Shown here in pieces: positions 40,429 to 47,261 of a stretch of DNA of 47,261 nucleotides (position 1 is the first letter of the stretch; each line of letters begins with the position of its first letter). Source of the stretch: Chloroflexia bacterium (GTDB taxonomy: Bacteria; Chloroflexota; Chloroflexia; Thermomicrobiales; CFX8). The stretch is taken from assembly GCA_030431755.1 (NCBI GenBank), contig JAUIIK010000026.1, positions 1-47,261 on the forward strand, read 5' to 3'. The notes beneath the pieces are model-generated. The model saw nothing but the letters and a program-made list of their open reading frames with translations, had not been told where the DNA came from and ran no database searches. A program made the position numbers and the translations under genes.

Positions 40429-43290
40429 ATGAGCTCCCGGGCATTGCTGACATGGAACGACAGATACCTGAAGGTCCTTGTCGCTGCCTGGGGGCTCGCG
40501 CTCAAGGGGCAAGGGCAGGCCATCCTCATCGGTGGCGAGCCCGGCAACGGCAGGAGCACCCTGCTGGCGGCCCTGCGCGACGCGCTCGCGCTCGACCCCG
40601 GCCAGGTCTACCGGCTGCGCTGCAGCGACCTGGACAGCGGCGTGCCCTATGGTCCCTGGTCCGCGTTCATCGATCGGCATCCTGAGTTTGGCGCGATGAT
40701 GCCCGCGCCACTCGGGTCGGCGGAGCCGGCGGCCGGGTCCGGCAACGAGCTTGGCCGTAGAGCCGCCCGCAGCCTGATCGACATGTTCCAGAAGACGCCG
40801 ATGCTCATCACCGTCGATGATGTCCATCTCAGCGACGAGCCATCGCTTGTGCTGCTCTACCGCCTGATCCAGGAAATCGGCAACCGGCCGGTGCTCGTGC
40901 TGGTGACCCATGCGACGCCGCTGGCTGAACCATCGGCCGTCGCTGAGTTCGTGCCGCGTATGCTGACCGAGCCGCACGCCAGCCAGATCGAACTGGAACC
41001 GGCGGTCAGCTCCGAGATTGAGCAAGCGCTCGCGACGACCTGCCCCCGGCTCGATCCGACCGGCCTCGGACAGGTGATCGAGCAATTGCTCGACCTGAGC
41101 GGCGGCAACCGGCTCTTCCTCGCCGAGCTGCTGCGCTCGCTGGAGGTCCTCGACCCCACGACGGTGCCCGATGTCCGCGAGCATCTACGGCTGCTGCCAA
41201 CCTCGCTCCAGGCGATGATTCGCTACCGTCTGACGCAATTGCCCGAAGATGTTCGACAGACACTGCGCTTTGCCGCGATCATTGGCGAAGCCATCGATCT
41301 CGACCTGCTCGAGCTCCTGTCGAAAGCGCCGGTCGAGACATTGCTCGATCAGCTTGAGCTGGCGATCCAGCGTGGGTTGCTGGTCGAAGCGCTTGATGGC
41401 GATACGCGCTTTCGCCATGGCGCGGTGCAGCAGGCGCTGATGGAGGAGTTCTCCGCGCTCCGCAAGCGCCGCCTGCATGGCGCGTTGCTGGCGACGCTCA
41501 TCGAACGCGATGCCTCTCCGCAGACCATCGCCTTCCACGCGTTGGCGTCGGGCGCGACCGGTGCCGCCTACGAAGCGCTAGTCGATGCCGGAGACCGCGC
41601 GATGCGTGTCTTCGCCCTTGCCGAGGCCGCTCAGTTCTATCACCAGGCGATGGGTATCGCGGACACCGCCGGGATCGACGATGTGCGCCTCGATCTCCTG
41701 CGGCTTGCCTACTTCGATGCCATCTGGATGAAGGACCGGGATCTCGCGAGCATCGAGCTCAACCGCGTCGCGGCGCGGGCGGCAATTCGCAACGACAGTG
41801 AGTTACAGGCCAGGGCGAACTTTCGGCGCTCGAAGATCCTCTACGAAACCGGTCAACTTGCCCAGGCGCAGTCGCTCCTCTATGAGACGTTGCCGGAGCT
41901 TGAGCAGATTGGAGACGTGCAGCTGCTCGGTGAAACGCTGGTGTACTGCGGCTTCTGCGCGTCGACGTTGAGCGATTTTCCCGAGGTGGAGCGCGTCGCC
42001 GAGCGCTTGCTCGAGCTGAGCGAGGAGATCGACAATGCTCAGTTTCGCGCGATCGCGATGCACCTCAGCGCCCACGCGATGGTTGGGCTTGGCAAGGATG
42101 TCGAGCGCGCGCCGCTGGTTGGCCGTGAGAGTGTCGACATCATCGAGGAACTGGGGCGGCTTGACTACGCAACCGGGTTTGCCTGGGTTGTCTTCACCAG
42201 CATCGACGTTCCATCGAACCTGGAACACCCTGAATCGGTGGCGCAGCTTGTCGAGCGTGGCATCGGGCTGAACCGGCACAGTGACCGCTTGGCCGGGACA
42301 AAAGCGCCGGAGTGCTCGTTGCCCTTCGCTTACTGGTATCTCCTCCAGGGCGATATGGCCAAGGCGCACGACCTGATGGTCGATCCCGCTGACCACCAGG
42401 ATGCGCGCTGGTCTCAGACGCAACGCGACATAGCCTATGGCACCGCCTCCGAACTGGCGTTGATCGAGGGCCGCTATGACGATGCCGTCGATAACCTCGG
42501 CTACATCGCGTCCGATCCGCAGTCGCAGCTTGGAGCGCACTCATTTCGCCAGTGGATTTTGGCGGTCGAACGCTGGGTGAAGGTCGCGCTCGATCAGTCG
42601 GAGGTCGAACTCTCGCGCGAGTGGGTGGTTGCGCTCGACCAGGCGCTCGAAGGCAAGCTGTACGTGCCCGGCGAACTGATACTCGAGACGCTTCGAGCGC
42701 GAATTCACCTCGCGGCCGGAACCGGTGACGCCCAGGCAACCGCCGATCTGATGGAGCGCACCGCCGCGCGCGCATTGCAGACGCACAACATGCTCGCCCA
42801 TCTCGACGCACTGTGTCTCCACGCGCAGTGCCTGGCCCAATTGGGTGAACCGGAGCGTTCCGGGAGACAGCTGGCGCTGGCGATTGAAACGGCCGAGCGG
42901 TGCGGCCTGCGCTATCACCTCGGGCTTGCCTACCTCACACGGGCAGAGGTCTGGGCCGTCGTCGATGGATCGCGAGATGACGTCATTCGCGATGTCGAAG
43001 CAGCGTTGAATATCTTGCGTGACATGAACGCCGCGCCGGCCATACGCCGGGCGGAGCGGCTAATCGGCCGCTACTCGCGCCGTTCCCACGCCGGGGGGCT
43101 GACCCAACGCGAGGTCGAGGTCCTGCGGCTGGTGGCTGAGGGCCGGACGGATGCCGAGGTTGGTGAGGCGCTCTACATCAGTCACCGCACTGTCAGCACT
43201 CACATCTCCAACATGCTCAACAAGACGGGCGCGAGCAACCGCGTCGAACTCACCGCCTGGGCCATCGCGAACGAGGTCGTCCTTACCTGA
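40429..43290 (+). CDS. Large LuxR-family regulator with altered Walker A motif
   Basis: This 953-residue LAL-type protein has an N-terminal ATPase-like domain, a TPR-like middle and a C-terminal LuxR helix-turn-helix (LTQREVEVLRLVAEGRTDAE, then SHRTVSTHISNMLNKTGASN). The P-loop reads GEPGNGRST at ~36-44, so the nucleotide-binding Lys is Arg42; Walker B (MLITVDDVHLSD) is kept. ATP hydrolysis may be weak or lost, and the protein may sense something else. It has no intact partner in the same unit; the gene 37 bp upstream is of unknown function. A TACGTAGT palindrome lies about 100 bp after its stop, near the start of a secreted-protein unit. Confidence 0.9.
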   Translation: MSSRALLTWNDRYLKVLVAAWGLALKGQGQAILIGGEPGNGRSTLLAALRDALALDPGQVYRLRCSDLDSGVPYGPWSAFIDRHPEFGAMMPAPLGSAEPAAGSGNELGRRAARSLIDMFQKTPMLITVDDVHLSDEPSLVLLYRLIQEIGNRPVLVLVTHATPLAEPSAVAEFVPRMLTEPHASQIELEPAVSSEIEQALATTCPRLDPTGLGQVIEQLLDLSGGNRLFLAELLRSLEVLDPTTVPDVREHLRLLPTSLQAMIRYRLTQLPEDVRQTLRFAAIIGEAIDLDLLELLSKAPVETLLDQLELAIQRGLLVEALDGDTRFRHGAVQQALMEEFSALRKRRLHGALLATLIERDASPQTIAFHALASGATGAAYEALVDAGDRAMRVFALAEAAQFYHQAMGIADTAGIDDVRLDLLRLAYFDAIWMKDRDLASIELNRVAARAAIRNDSELQARANFRRSKILYETGQLAQAQSLLYETLPELEQIGDVQLLGETLVYCGFCASTLSDFPEVERVAERLLELSEEIDNAQFRAIAMHLSAHAMVGLGKDVERAPLVGRESVDIIEELGRLDYATGFAWVVFTSIDVPSNLEHPESVAQLVERGIGLNRHSDRLAGTKAPECSLPFAYWYLLQGDMAKAHDLMVDPADHQDARWSQTQRDIAYGTASELALIEGRYDDAVDNLGYIASDPQSQLGAHSFRQWILAVERWVKVALDQSEVELSREWVVALDQALEGKLYVPGELILETLRARIHLAAGTGDAQATADLMERTAARALQTHNMLAHLDALCLHAQCLAQLGEPERSGRQLALAIETAERCGLRYHLGLAYLTRAEVWAVVDGSRDDVIRDVEAALNILRDMNAAPAIRRAERLIGRYSRRSHAGGLTQREVEVLRLVAEGRTDAEVGEALYISHRTVSTHISNMLNKTGASNRVELTAWAIANEVVLT

Positions 43291-43570
43291 CCGCCCTTGC
43301 CTCGCATCTGGGTACCCGATCCAACTCGAGACAATCCACAGCATCTACCCCACACGTACCCCGTGAATGCTCCCGACCACGGGGGAACTACGTAGTGCGC
43401 CCTGAGGGTCGACCTGCCTCCGTAGTCCACCCGCCGCGACCTCGCACATACGTAGCGTGAGCGGATGGGTTGAAGATAGCGACATCTCCCGATGTTGCGT
43501 GACGGCTGTGTCCCTATCCTGATACCAGGTCGTCGTTGCAACGCGGGTTGCAGATCGCGACCGCGGGAGG

Positions 43571-43594
43571 TTCGGCAATAGGAGCCGAAGCTCC
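43571..43594 (+). promoter_or_regulatory. Two mutually exclusive hairpins in the leader
   Basis: TTCGGC (43571-43576) can pair with GCCGAA (43584-43589). Alternatively GGAGC (43581-43585) pairs with GCTCC (43590-43594) around a CGAA loop. The pairings share bases, so only one can form at a time, as in attenuators. No known riboswitch consensus fits. Confidence 0.35.
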
Positions 43595-43625
43595 CCGTGA
43601 ATTGAGAGGTAGGTAAGGAGGAAGC

Positions 43626-43643
43626 ATGAGCGACACGCAATAA
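43626..43643 (+). CDS. Possible five-codon leader peptide (MSDTQ)
   Basis: ATG AGC GAC ACG CAA TAA follows a strong AAGGAGG with proper spacing, inside the leader of the secreted-protein gene and just after the overlapping hairpins. It is far too short to judge as a protein. A regulatory leader or chance are the options. Confidence 0.3.
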   Translation: MSDTQ

Positions 43644-43760
43644 AGGGGCCCCAACACCCGCGGCTGACTCTTGCAGGAATGAGCCGCTGGCCGGGAGACC
43701 CCTCGATCCCTGGAATGACTGTCCGTTGCAACCACTCCAAGCATGTGAGGAGATCCTATC

Positions 43761-44165
43761 ATGTCCCATTTCGCATCACGCTTCGCCGTCGCCGCCATCG
43801 TGCTCGGCCTGCTGCTGGCCGTTCCGTTCGGCGCAAGCGCCGGCGTCGAGAACGCTACCGGCGAGTCCGGCGGCAAGTCGGTGATCGACTATGTCCCGGG
43901 CCACCGCTCGTATCTCATTGAAGACACGCCGCCCGTTGCGTCGCGTGTCTCCGCCGACCTGCTCATTAAGCAGTTGGCGCGCGATGGCCAGCTTACGGTC
44001 GAGACAATGCGCTTCATCGAAGAGAATGTCTTCGGCATTGAGCCGGCCCTCATCGCCGGTGTCGGGACCATCGACGAGATCATCCAGGAGCTGTTCGACA
44101 CCGACCACGTCACCGTCGACATGATCCTGTTCTACGAGCAGAACGTCTTCGTCTACGAGGACTAG
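43761..44165 (+). CDS. Small secreted protein with two 25-residue repeats
   Basis: This 134-residue protein has a clear Sec signal peptide (FAVAAIVLGLLLAVPFGASA, ~8-27) and GAGGAGA upstream of the ATG. The mature part holds two related repeats, LLIKQLARDGQLTVETMRF-x-EENVF (~67-91) and EIIQELFDTDHVTVDMILF-x-EQNVF (~106-130). They match at nine of 25 positions, including Thr-Val and the Asn-Val-Phe end. There is no lipobox or sorting signal, so it is released or wall-associated. It lies between two LuxR regulators and ends at a strong terminator, so it is monocistronic. The family is unknown. Confidence 0.82.
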   Translation: MSHFASRFAVAAIVLGLLLAVPFGASAGVENATGESGGKSVIDYVPGHRSYLIEDTPPVASRVSADLLIKQLARDGQLTVETMRFIEENVFGIEPALIAGVGTIDEIIQELFDTDHVTVDMILFYEQNVFVYED

Positions 44166-44179
44166 GAGCGGCGTTCAAC

Positions 44180-44223
44180 GCCCCGGCTGCGCGGCTGTCC
44201 AGGCTGCGGGGCCGGGGCTTTTT
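44180..44223 (+). terminator. Intrinsic terminator after the secreted-protein gene
   Basis: GCCCCGGC (44180-44187) and GCCGGGGC (44211-44218) form a perfect outer stem, followed by TTTTT (44219-44223). It lies 15 bases after the stop. Confidence 0.85.
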
Positions 44224-44260
44224 GCGTGGTCCGGAAGGCGGGAGGCCGCCGGTCGTTGGT

Positions 44261-47152
44261 TCAGGCCAGCGCGTTGTTCTGGTGGGCCCAGGTGGCGAGC
44301 TCGACGCGGTTGATGACGTCGGCTTTGGCGAGCATGTTGCCGACGTGGGTGCTGACGGTGCGAGGGCTGATGAAGAGCACCTCGGCGATCTCATTGTCGG
44401 TCTTGCCCTCGACGATCAGGCCCAGCACCTCGATTTCGCGGCGGGTCAGGCCGCCAGGGCGGACATTGTTGAGCTTGTGGAGCAGCGTTGTGAGGCGCTC
44501 CTCGGCCGCGTGCGCGCCAAGCTCGCGTAGCTCCGCCCGCAGCGCTTCGAGCTCGTCCTGTTTGAGCTGGCCGGAGCCGAGCTCGGCGGCGATCTCGAAC
44601 AGTGTGATGCGGGAGAGGGTTTCAAGGTAGAAGAGCTGGCAGCGCCGGGCGAGGACGATCGCTTCCTCGACCGCGCCGGTTGCCCGTTCAGCGTGTCCCT
44701 GGGCCGCCAGGCTGCGGCCGTGGAGCTGCAAGCCGTCGATCTGGGCCAGCACGTTCTGGGTCCGTCGAGCGGTATTGACCGCTGCTTCGGCAACAGGCTC
44801 GGCCAGCGCCGCCTGCCCCTCGATAAGGTGCGTCCGCGCCCGGTTGAGATCCAGCATGAGCTCGCCGGGGACATGCGGCTTGTGTTCGAGCTCCCGGTCG
44901 AGCGCGTGGAGCCACTCCTGCGCGCTCTTGAGATCGCCGGTGGCGAGGGCTATGCGGGCTCGTAGATCGACGGCCATGAGCCAGGGCTGGTAGCCGTGAT
45001 CTCCGATCGGAGTCAGCGGTGTGGGCGCGATGTATTCGAGAATCTTGGAGGCTTCGCCGGGCTCACTGCGGGCGAGCGCGAGCTCTGCGCTGATAACGGT
45101 CACGTTGTCTTTCGGCGATTGCGGCCGGGGCTCGTCGCGGATGGCAATGGGGTCCAAGAGAAAGTCGCGCGCCTGTTCCCACTCACTGCGCAGGAAGTAC
45201 CAGAGCGCGAACTCGGGCGTGCAGTCGCAGACATCGACGGACAGGCCGGCGCGGCGATTGCCCTCGGCGTCGAGACGCTGGCCCCAGGCAACGAGCTCGT
45301 GGATCTGCTCGGGGCGGTGGAGATTGGCAAAGAGATCGACGCGCATGAAGGTGACGGCGGAGTAGGGCGCGGCTATGTCGAACTGGCCGATCTCTTCCGC
45401 GATGGTGATAGCCTGCCGCATCATTGACGAGGCCCGGGCCGGACGCCCCCGCGCTACGTCGGCGACCGATTTCACGACGAGCGCCAGCGCCTGGTAACCC
45501 GCATTGTCGATGCGGTCGAAGATGGCTTCGAGGCTCTCGACCAGCAGATCCACCGAGCCGAAATCGCTATCGAGCGCCGCGCAGTAGAGCGCGCAGACGA
45601 GGGCGTCGGCCAGCGTTGGCCAATCCTCGCGCGCCTGGAGATCGGGGATCAAGTCATCGAGAATATCCCGCGCTTCGTCCCTCCGGCCGATCTCGTAGAG
45701 AATCGTTGCGTGTCGTTGGCGGGCTCGGTCGCGCATGGGCGCGTCGCCACGCACGAACGCGCTGCCTTCCACCTTCTCGAACTCCCGGATAGCCGCCGGG
45801 ACATCCCGGCGGACGAGGCAATCGGCGTATTGCAGCCGTAGGAGATCCTGGTAGCTGGGCGCGCTGCCGGCCTGGTCCGAGAGCTCCAGCGCCTTGCGGT
45901 AGTGCTGCCCGGCTTCCGGCATGTTAAAGAAACGGGCCGCCTGATGCCCGGCTTCCTCAAACGCGCCAACCGCCGTGACGAGATCACCGGCGGCCTCGGC
46001 GTGCCGCGCGATATCCAGGGTGGATGGCCGCCGTCCTTCCGCTTCCTGCAGTGCGCGCAGAACGGCGCGGTGCCGATGACGCCGGCGCAGGCTCGATTGT
46101 GTTTCCGTCAGGAGCTGCCGGACAACGCCGTAGCGGAATCGGAGCCGGCCATCGCGTTCCTCCGCCAGGATGCCGGCATCGAGCGCCTCTTCCAACTCGT
46201 TGATCAGATCGTCCATCCCGCGTTCAGAAATGGCATTGAGCAGATCGAGGTCGAAGCTGTCGCCGACGACGGCCGCGAGCTCAATCGTCTCCCGCGCCTG
46301 TGGCGAGATCTGCTCCAGCCGGTATTCAGCGAGCTGCTTGAGCGAGAATGAAAGCGAGTCCAGCCGCCGCGTGGCAAGCGCATGCGTAACGTCGGCCGCG
46401 TCATGAATGCCGGCCAGCATCTCCAGTGTATAGAGCGGATTGCCGCCACTCCATTGCCGGACATGGTGGAGCAGCTCTTCCCGTTGTGGCGCTGGCAGGT
46501 CCGGGAACCGCCGCCTGATGACCTGTTCGATACCGTCATGACTAAGCGGGCCGAGCTCGATCGAGTGCGCGGCTGTTTCGCGCAGTAGCGCGGGCACAAA
46601 GCGAGCGATCGGCTCGCCTTCCCGCAGCGGGGTCTCGCAGCCCAAGATGATCGTAAATGGCAGCTCGTGGGCTTGCCGGGCGACTGCCAACAGCAAGTCC
46701 AGGGTCGATGCATCTGCCCATTGGATGTCGTCGAAGATTAGCGCGATCGGTTGCTCGCGCGACGCGGCGGCGAGTGCGTGTGACGCGCGTTGAATGAGGA
46801 TATTCGGACCTTGTGCGGCCGGCGAACGGTCGCCGAGCGGTTCCGGTATGTCCGCGGCAATCGCGCCGCTACGTTCGAGGATTGAGATCCACGGGGCGTA
46901 CGGTATGTCGGACGGGTGGCAGGCAACGAGGGCGCGGAACCCGGACGGCTCGGCGTCGGTTTCGGCGCGATCGAGCGCCGCGCGCAAGAGCTCGCTCTTG
47001 CCGGCGCCGATCTCCCCGACGACGAGAATGATCTCGGCCTCGTCCGGGGCGCGCAAGCGCACAGCCGAAGTGAGCGCTGCCAGTTCTTCGTCGCGTTCGA
47101 CGAGCTGCGGGAGCGCGAGCTGCTGCCTCGTCTGTGACCGCTGCGTCCTCAT
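44261..47152 (-). CDS. Large ATP-binding LuxR-family transcriptional regulator (LAL type)
   Basis: This LAL protein of about 963 residues has Walker A VVGEIGAGKSELL at ~44-56, Walker B LIFDDIQWADAST, a long TPR-like middle and a C-terminal LuxR helix-turn-helix (LTRREIEVLGLIVEGKTDNE, then SPRTVSTHVGNMLAKADVIN). The last 25 residues (INRVELATWAHQNNALA at the end) resemble those of the regulator at 40429, which suggests paralogy. I chose the ATG at 47152; the frame runs to 47254 but that extension is short and unlike the family. It is convergent with the secreted-protein gene. 47153-47261 probably holds its promoter. Confidence 0.92.
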   Translation of the reverse strand: MRTQRSQTRQQLALPQLVERDEELAALTSAVRLRAPDEAEIILVVGEIGAGKSELLRAALDRAETDAEPSGFRALVACHPSDIPYAPWISILERSGAIAADIPEPLGDRSPAAQGPNILIQRASHALAAASREQPIALIFDDIQWADASTLDLLLAVARQAHELPFTIILGCETPLREGEPIARFVPALLRETAAHSIELGPLSHDGIEQVIRRRFPDLPAPQREELLHHVRQWSGGNPLYTLEMLAGIHDAADVTHALATRRLDSLSFSLKQLAEYRLEQISPQARETIELAAVVGDSFDLDLLNAISERGMDDLINELEEALDAGILAEERDGRLRFRYGVVRQLLTETQSSLRRRHRHRAVLRALQEAEGRRPSTLDIARHAEAAGDLVTAVGAFEEAGHQAARFFNMPEAGQHYRKALELSDQAGSAPSYQDLLRLQYADCLVRRDVPAAIREFEKVEGSAFVRGDAPMRDRARQRHATILYEIGRRDEARDILDDLIPDLQAREDWPTLADALVCALYCAALDSDFGSVDLLVESLEAIFDRIDNAGYQALALVVKSVADVARGRPARASSMMRQAITIAEEIGQFDIAAPYSAVTFMRVDLFANLHRPEQIHELVAWGQRLDAEGNRRAGLSVDVCDCTPEFALWYFLRSEWEQARDFLLDPIAIRDEPRPQSPKDNVTVISAELALARSEPGEASKILEYIAPTPLTPIGDHGYQPWLMAVDLRARIALATGDLKSAQEWLHALDRELEHKPHVPGELMLDLNRARTHLIEGQAALAEPVAEAAVNTARRTQNVLAQIDGLQLHGRSLAAQGHAERATGAVEEAIVLARRCQLFYLETLSRITLFEIAAELGSGQLKQDELEALRAELRELGAHAAEERLTTLLHKLNNVRPGGLTRREIEVLGLIVEGKTDNEIAEVLFISPRTVSTHVGNMLAKADVINRVELATWAHQNNALA

Positions 47153-47261
47153 CCACGGCCCTACTCGCGTTGAGCGGCTATGTGTCGCTACGCTCAATTG
47201 TTCACAGAACAGCGAGGCGTGCAAGTCGGCTTCGCGGGCCGGAATACCTACCATCGGTTGC

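Larger units (their letters stand above)
43291..43760. other. Long leader region upstream of the secreted-protein gene
   Basis: This gap of about 470 bp has no ordinary gene. It contains a perfect 10-bp palindrome ACTACGTAGT (43387-43396) and a related ATACGTAG site at 43449-43456. GTTGCAAC occurs twice (43535-43542 and 43725-43732). Overlapping hairpins lie at 43571-43594, and a five-codon frame at 43626. The length and content suggest a regulated 5' leader. Confidence 0.45.

Noticed and set aside
43600-43620. GAGAGGTAGGTAAGGAGG, reminiscent of the GGTAGGTAGCGGGG part of c-di-GMP riboswitches
   Set aside because: The rest of that riboswitch's conserved core is absent, and the purine-rich stretch is explained as a ribosome binding site.
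1-47261. CRISPR array, tRNA/rRNA genes, insertion sequence or prophage
   Set aside because: I saw no regularly spaced repeats, no cloverleaf-like or rRNA sequence, and no transposase, integrase or phage structural gene.

Overview
The window is GC-rich bacterial chromosome with short intergenic gaps and many overlapping start/stop codons. Several features suggest a member of the Chloroflexota, perhaps close to the Thermomicrobia. These are large LuxR-type ATPase regulators, an F420/LLM-type oxidoreductase, an E1/E2 2-oxoglutarate dehydrogenase pair, Thr-Ala-Glu-Pro linkers in surface proteins, and a sortase next to its likely substrate. The assignment is inference from gene style; there is no rRNA or other marker in the window. 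I see no tRNA, rRNA, CRISPR array, transposase or phage gene.

Layout. 1-3814: two translationally coupled large LuxR regulators, the first cut by the window edge. 4137-10811: a + strand run with a flavin oxidase, a Tat-secreted barrel-like protein, an 88-residue protein, an aminotransferase, two methyltransferases and a VOC protein; part of it may be one pathway. 10884-13684: a - strand operon with a lipoprotein, an LLM oxidoreductase, an anchored protein and a helical protein. 13844-15654: an RraA-like protein facing a PIN toxin/antitoxin pair. 16116-18432: two tandem chloramphenicol phosphotransferase-like kinases and a MetE-like protein. 18499-19354: five tandem micro-genes (24-41 residues, basic C-terminal tails) behind a near-consensus promoter. 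19610-23767: sucA-sucB. 24143-27442: an XRE regulator, a GNAT enzyme, an unknown protein and an M24 peptidase-like protein. 27532-29315: a ParS/RES toxin-antitoxin module and a second ParS-like antitoxin. 29506-34405: a hypothetical protein, an SDR, and an MMPL transporter with its TetR regulator and palindromic operators. 34613-38565: a nucleotidyltransferase, a sortase with an MPSTG-anchored substrate, a 37-residue membrane protein and an HpcH-type aldolase. 38596-39514: a Phd/Doc toxin-antitoxin pair with a three-box operator. 39801-47152: an unknown protein, a LuxR regulator with an altered Walker A motif, a small secreted protein with two repeats, and a third full-length LuxR regulator on the - strand.

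The most novel-looking item is the array of five micro-genes at 18499-19271. It is invisible to ordinary ORF length cut-offs, yet each gene has its own ribosome binding site and the array has one strong promoter and a hairpin terminator. Next are the direct repeat of an M24 gene terminus that brackets the RES toxin module, and a shared 12-bp near-palindrome beside LuxR regulators about 36 kb apart.
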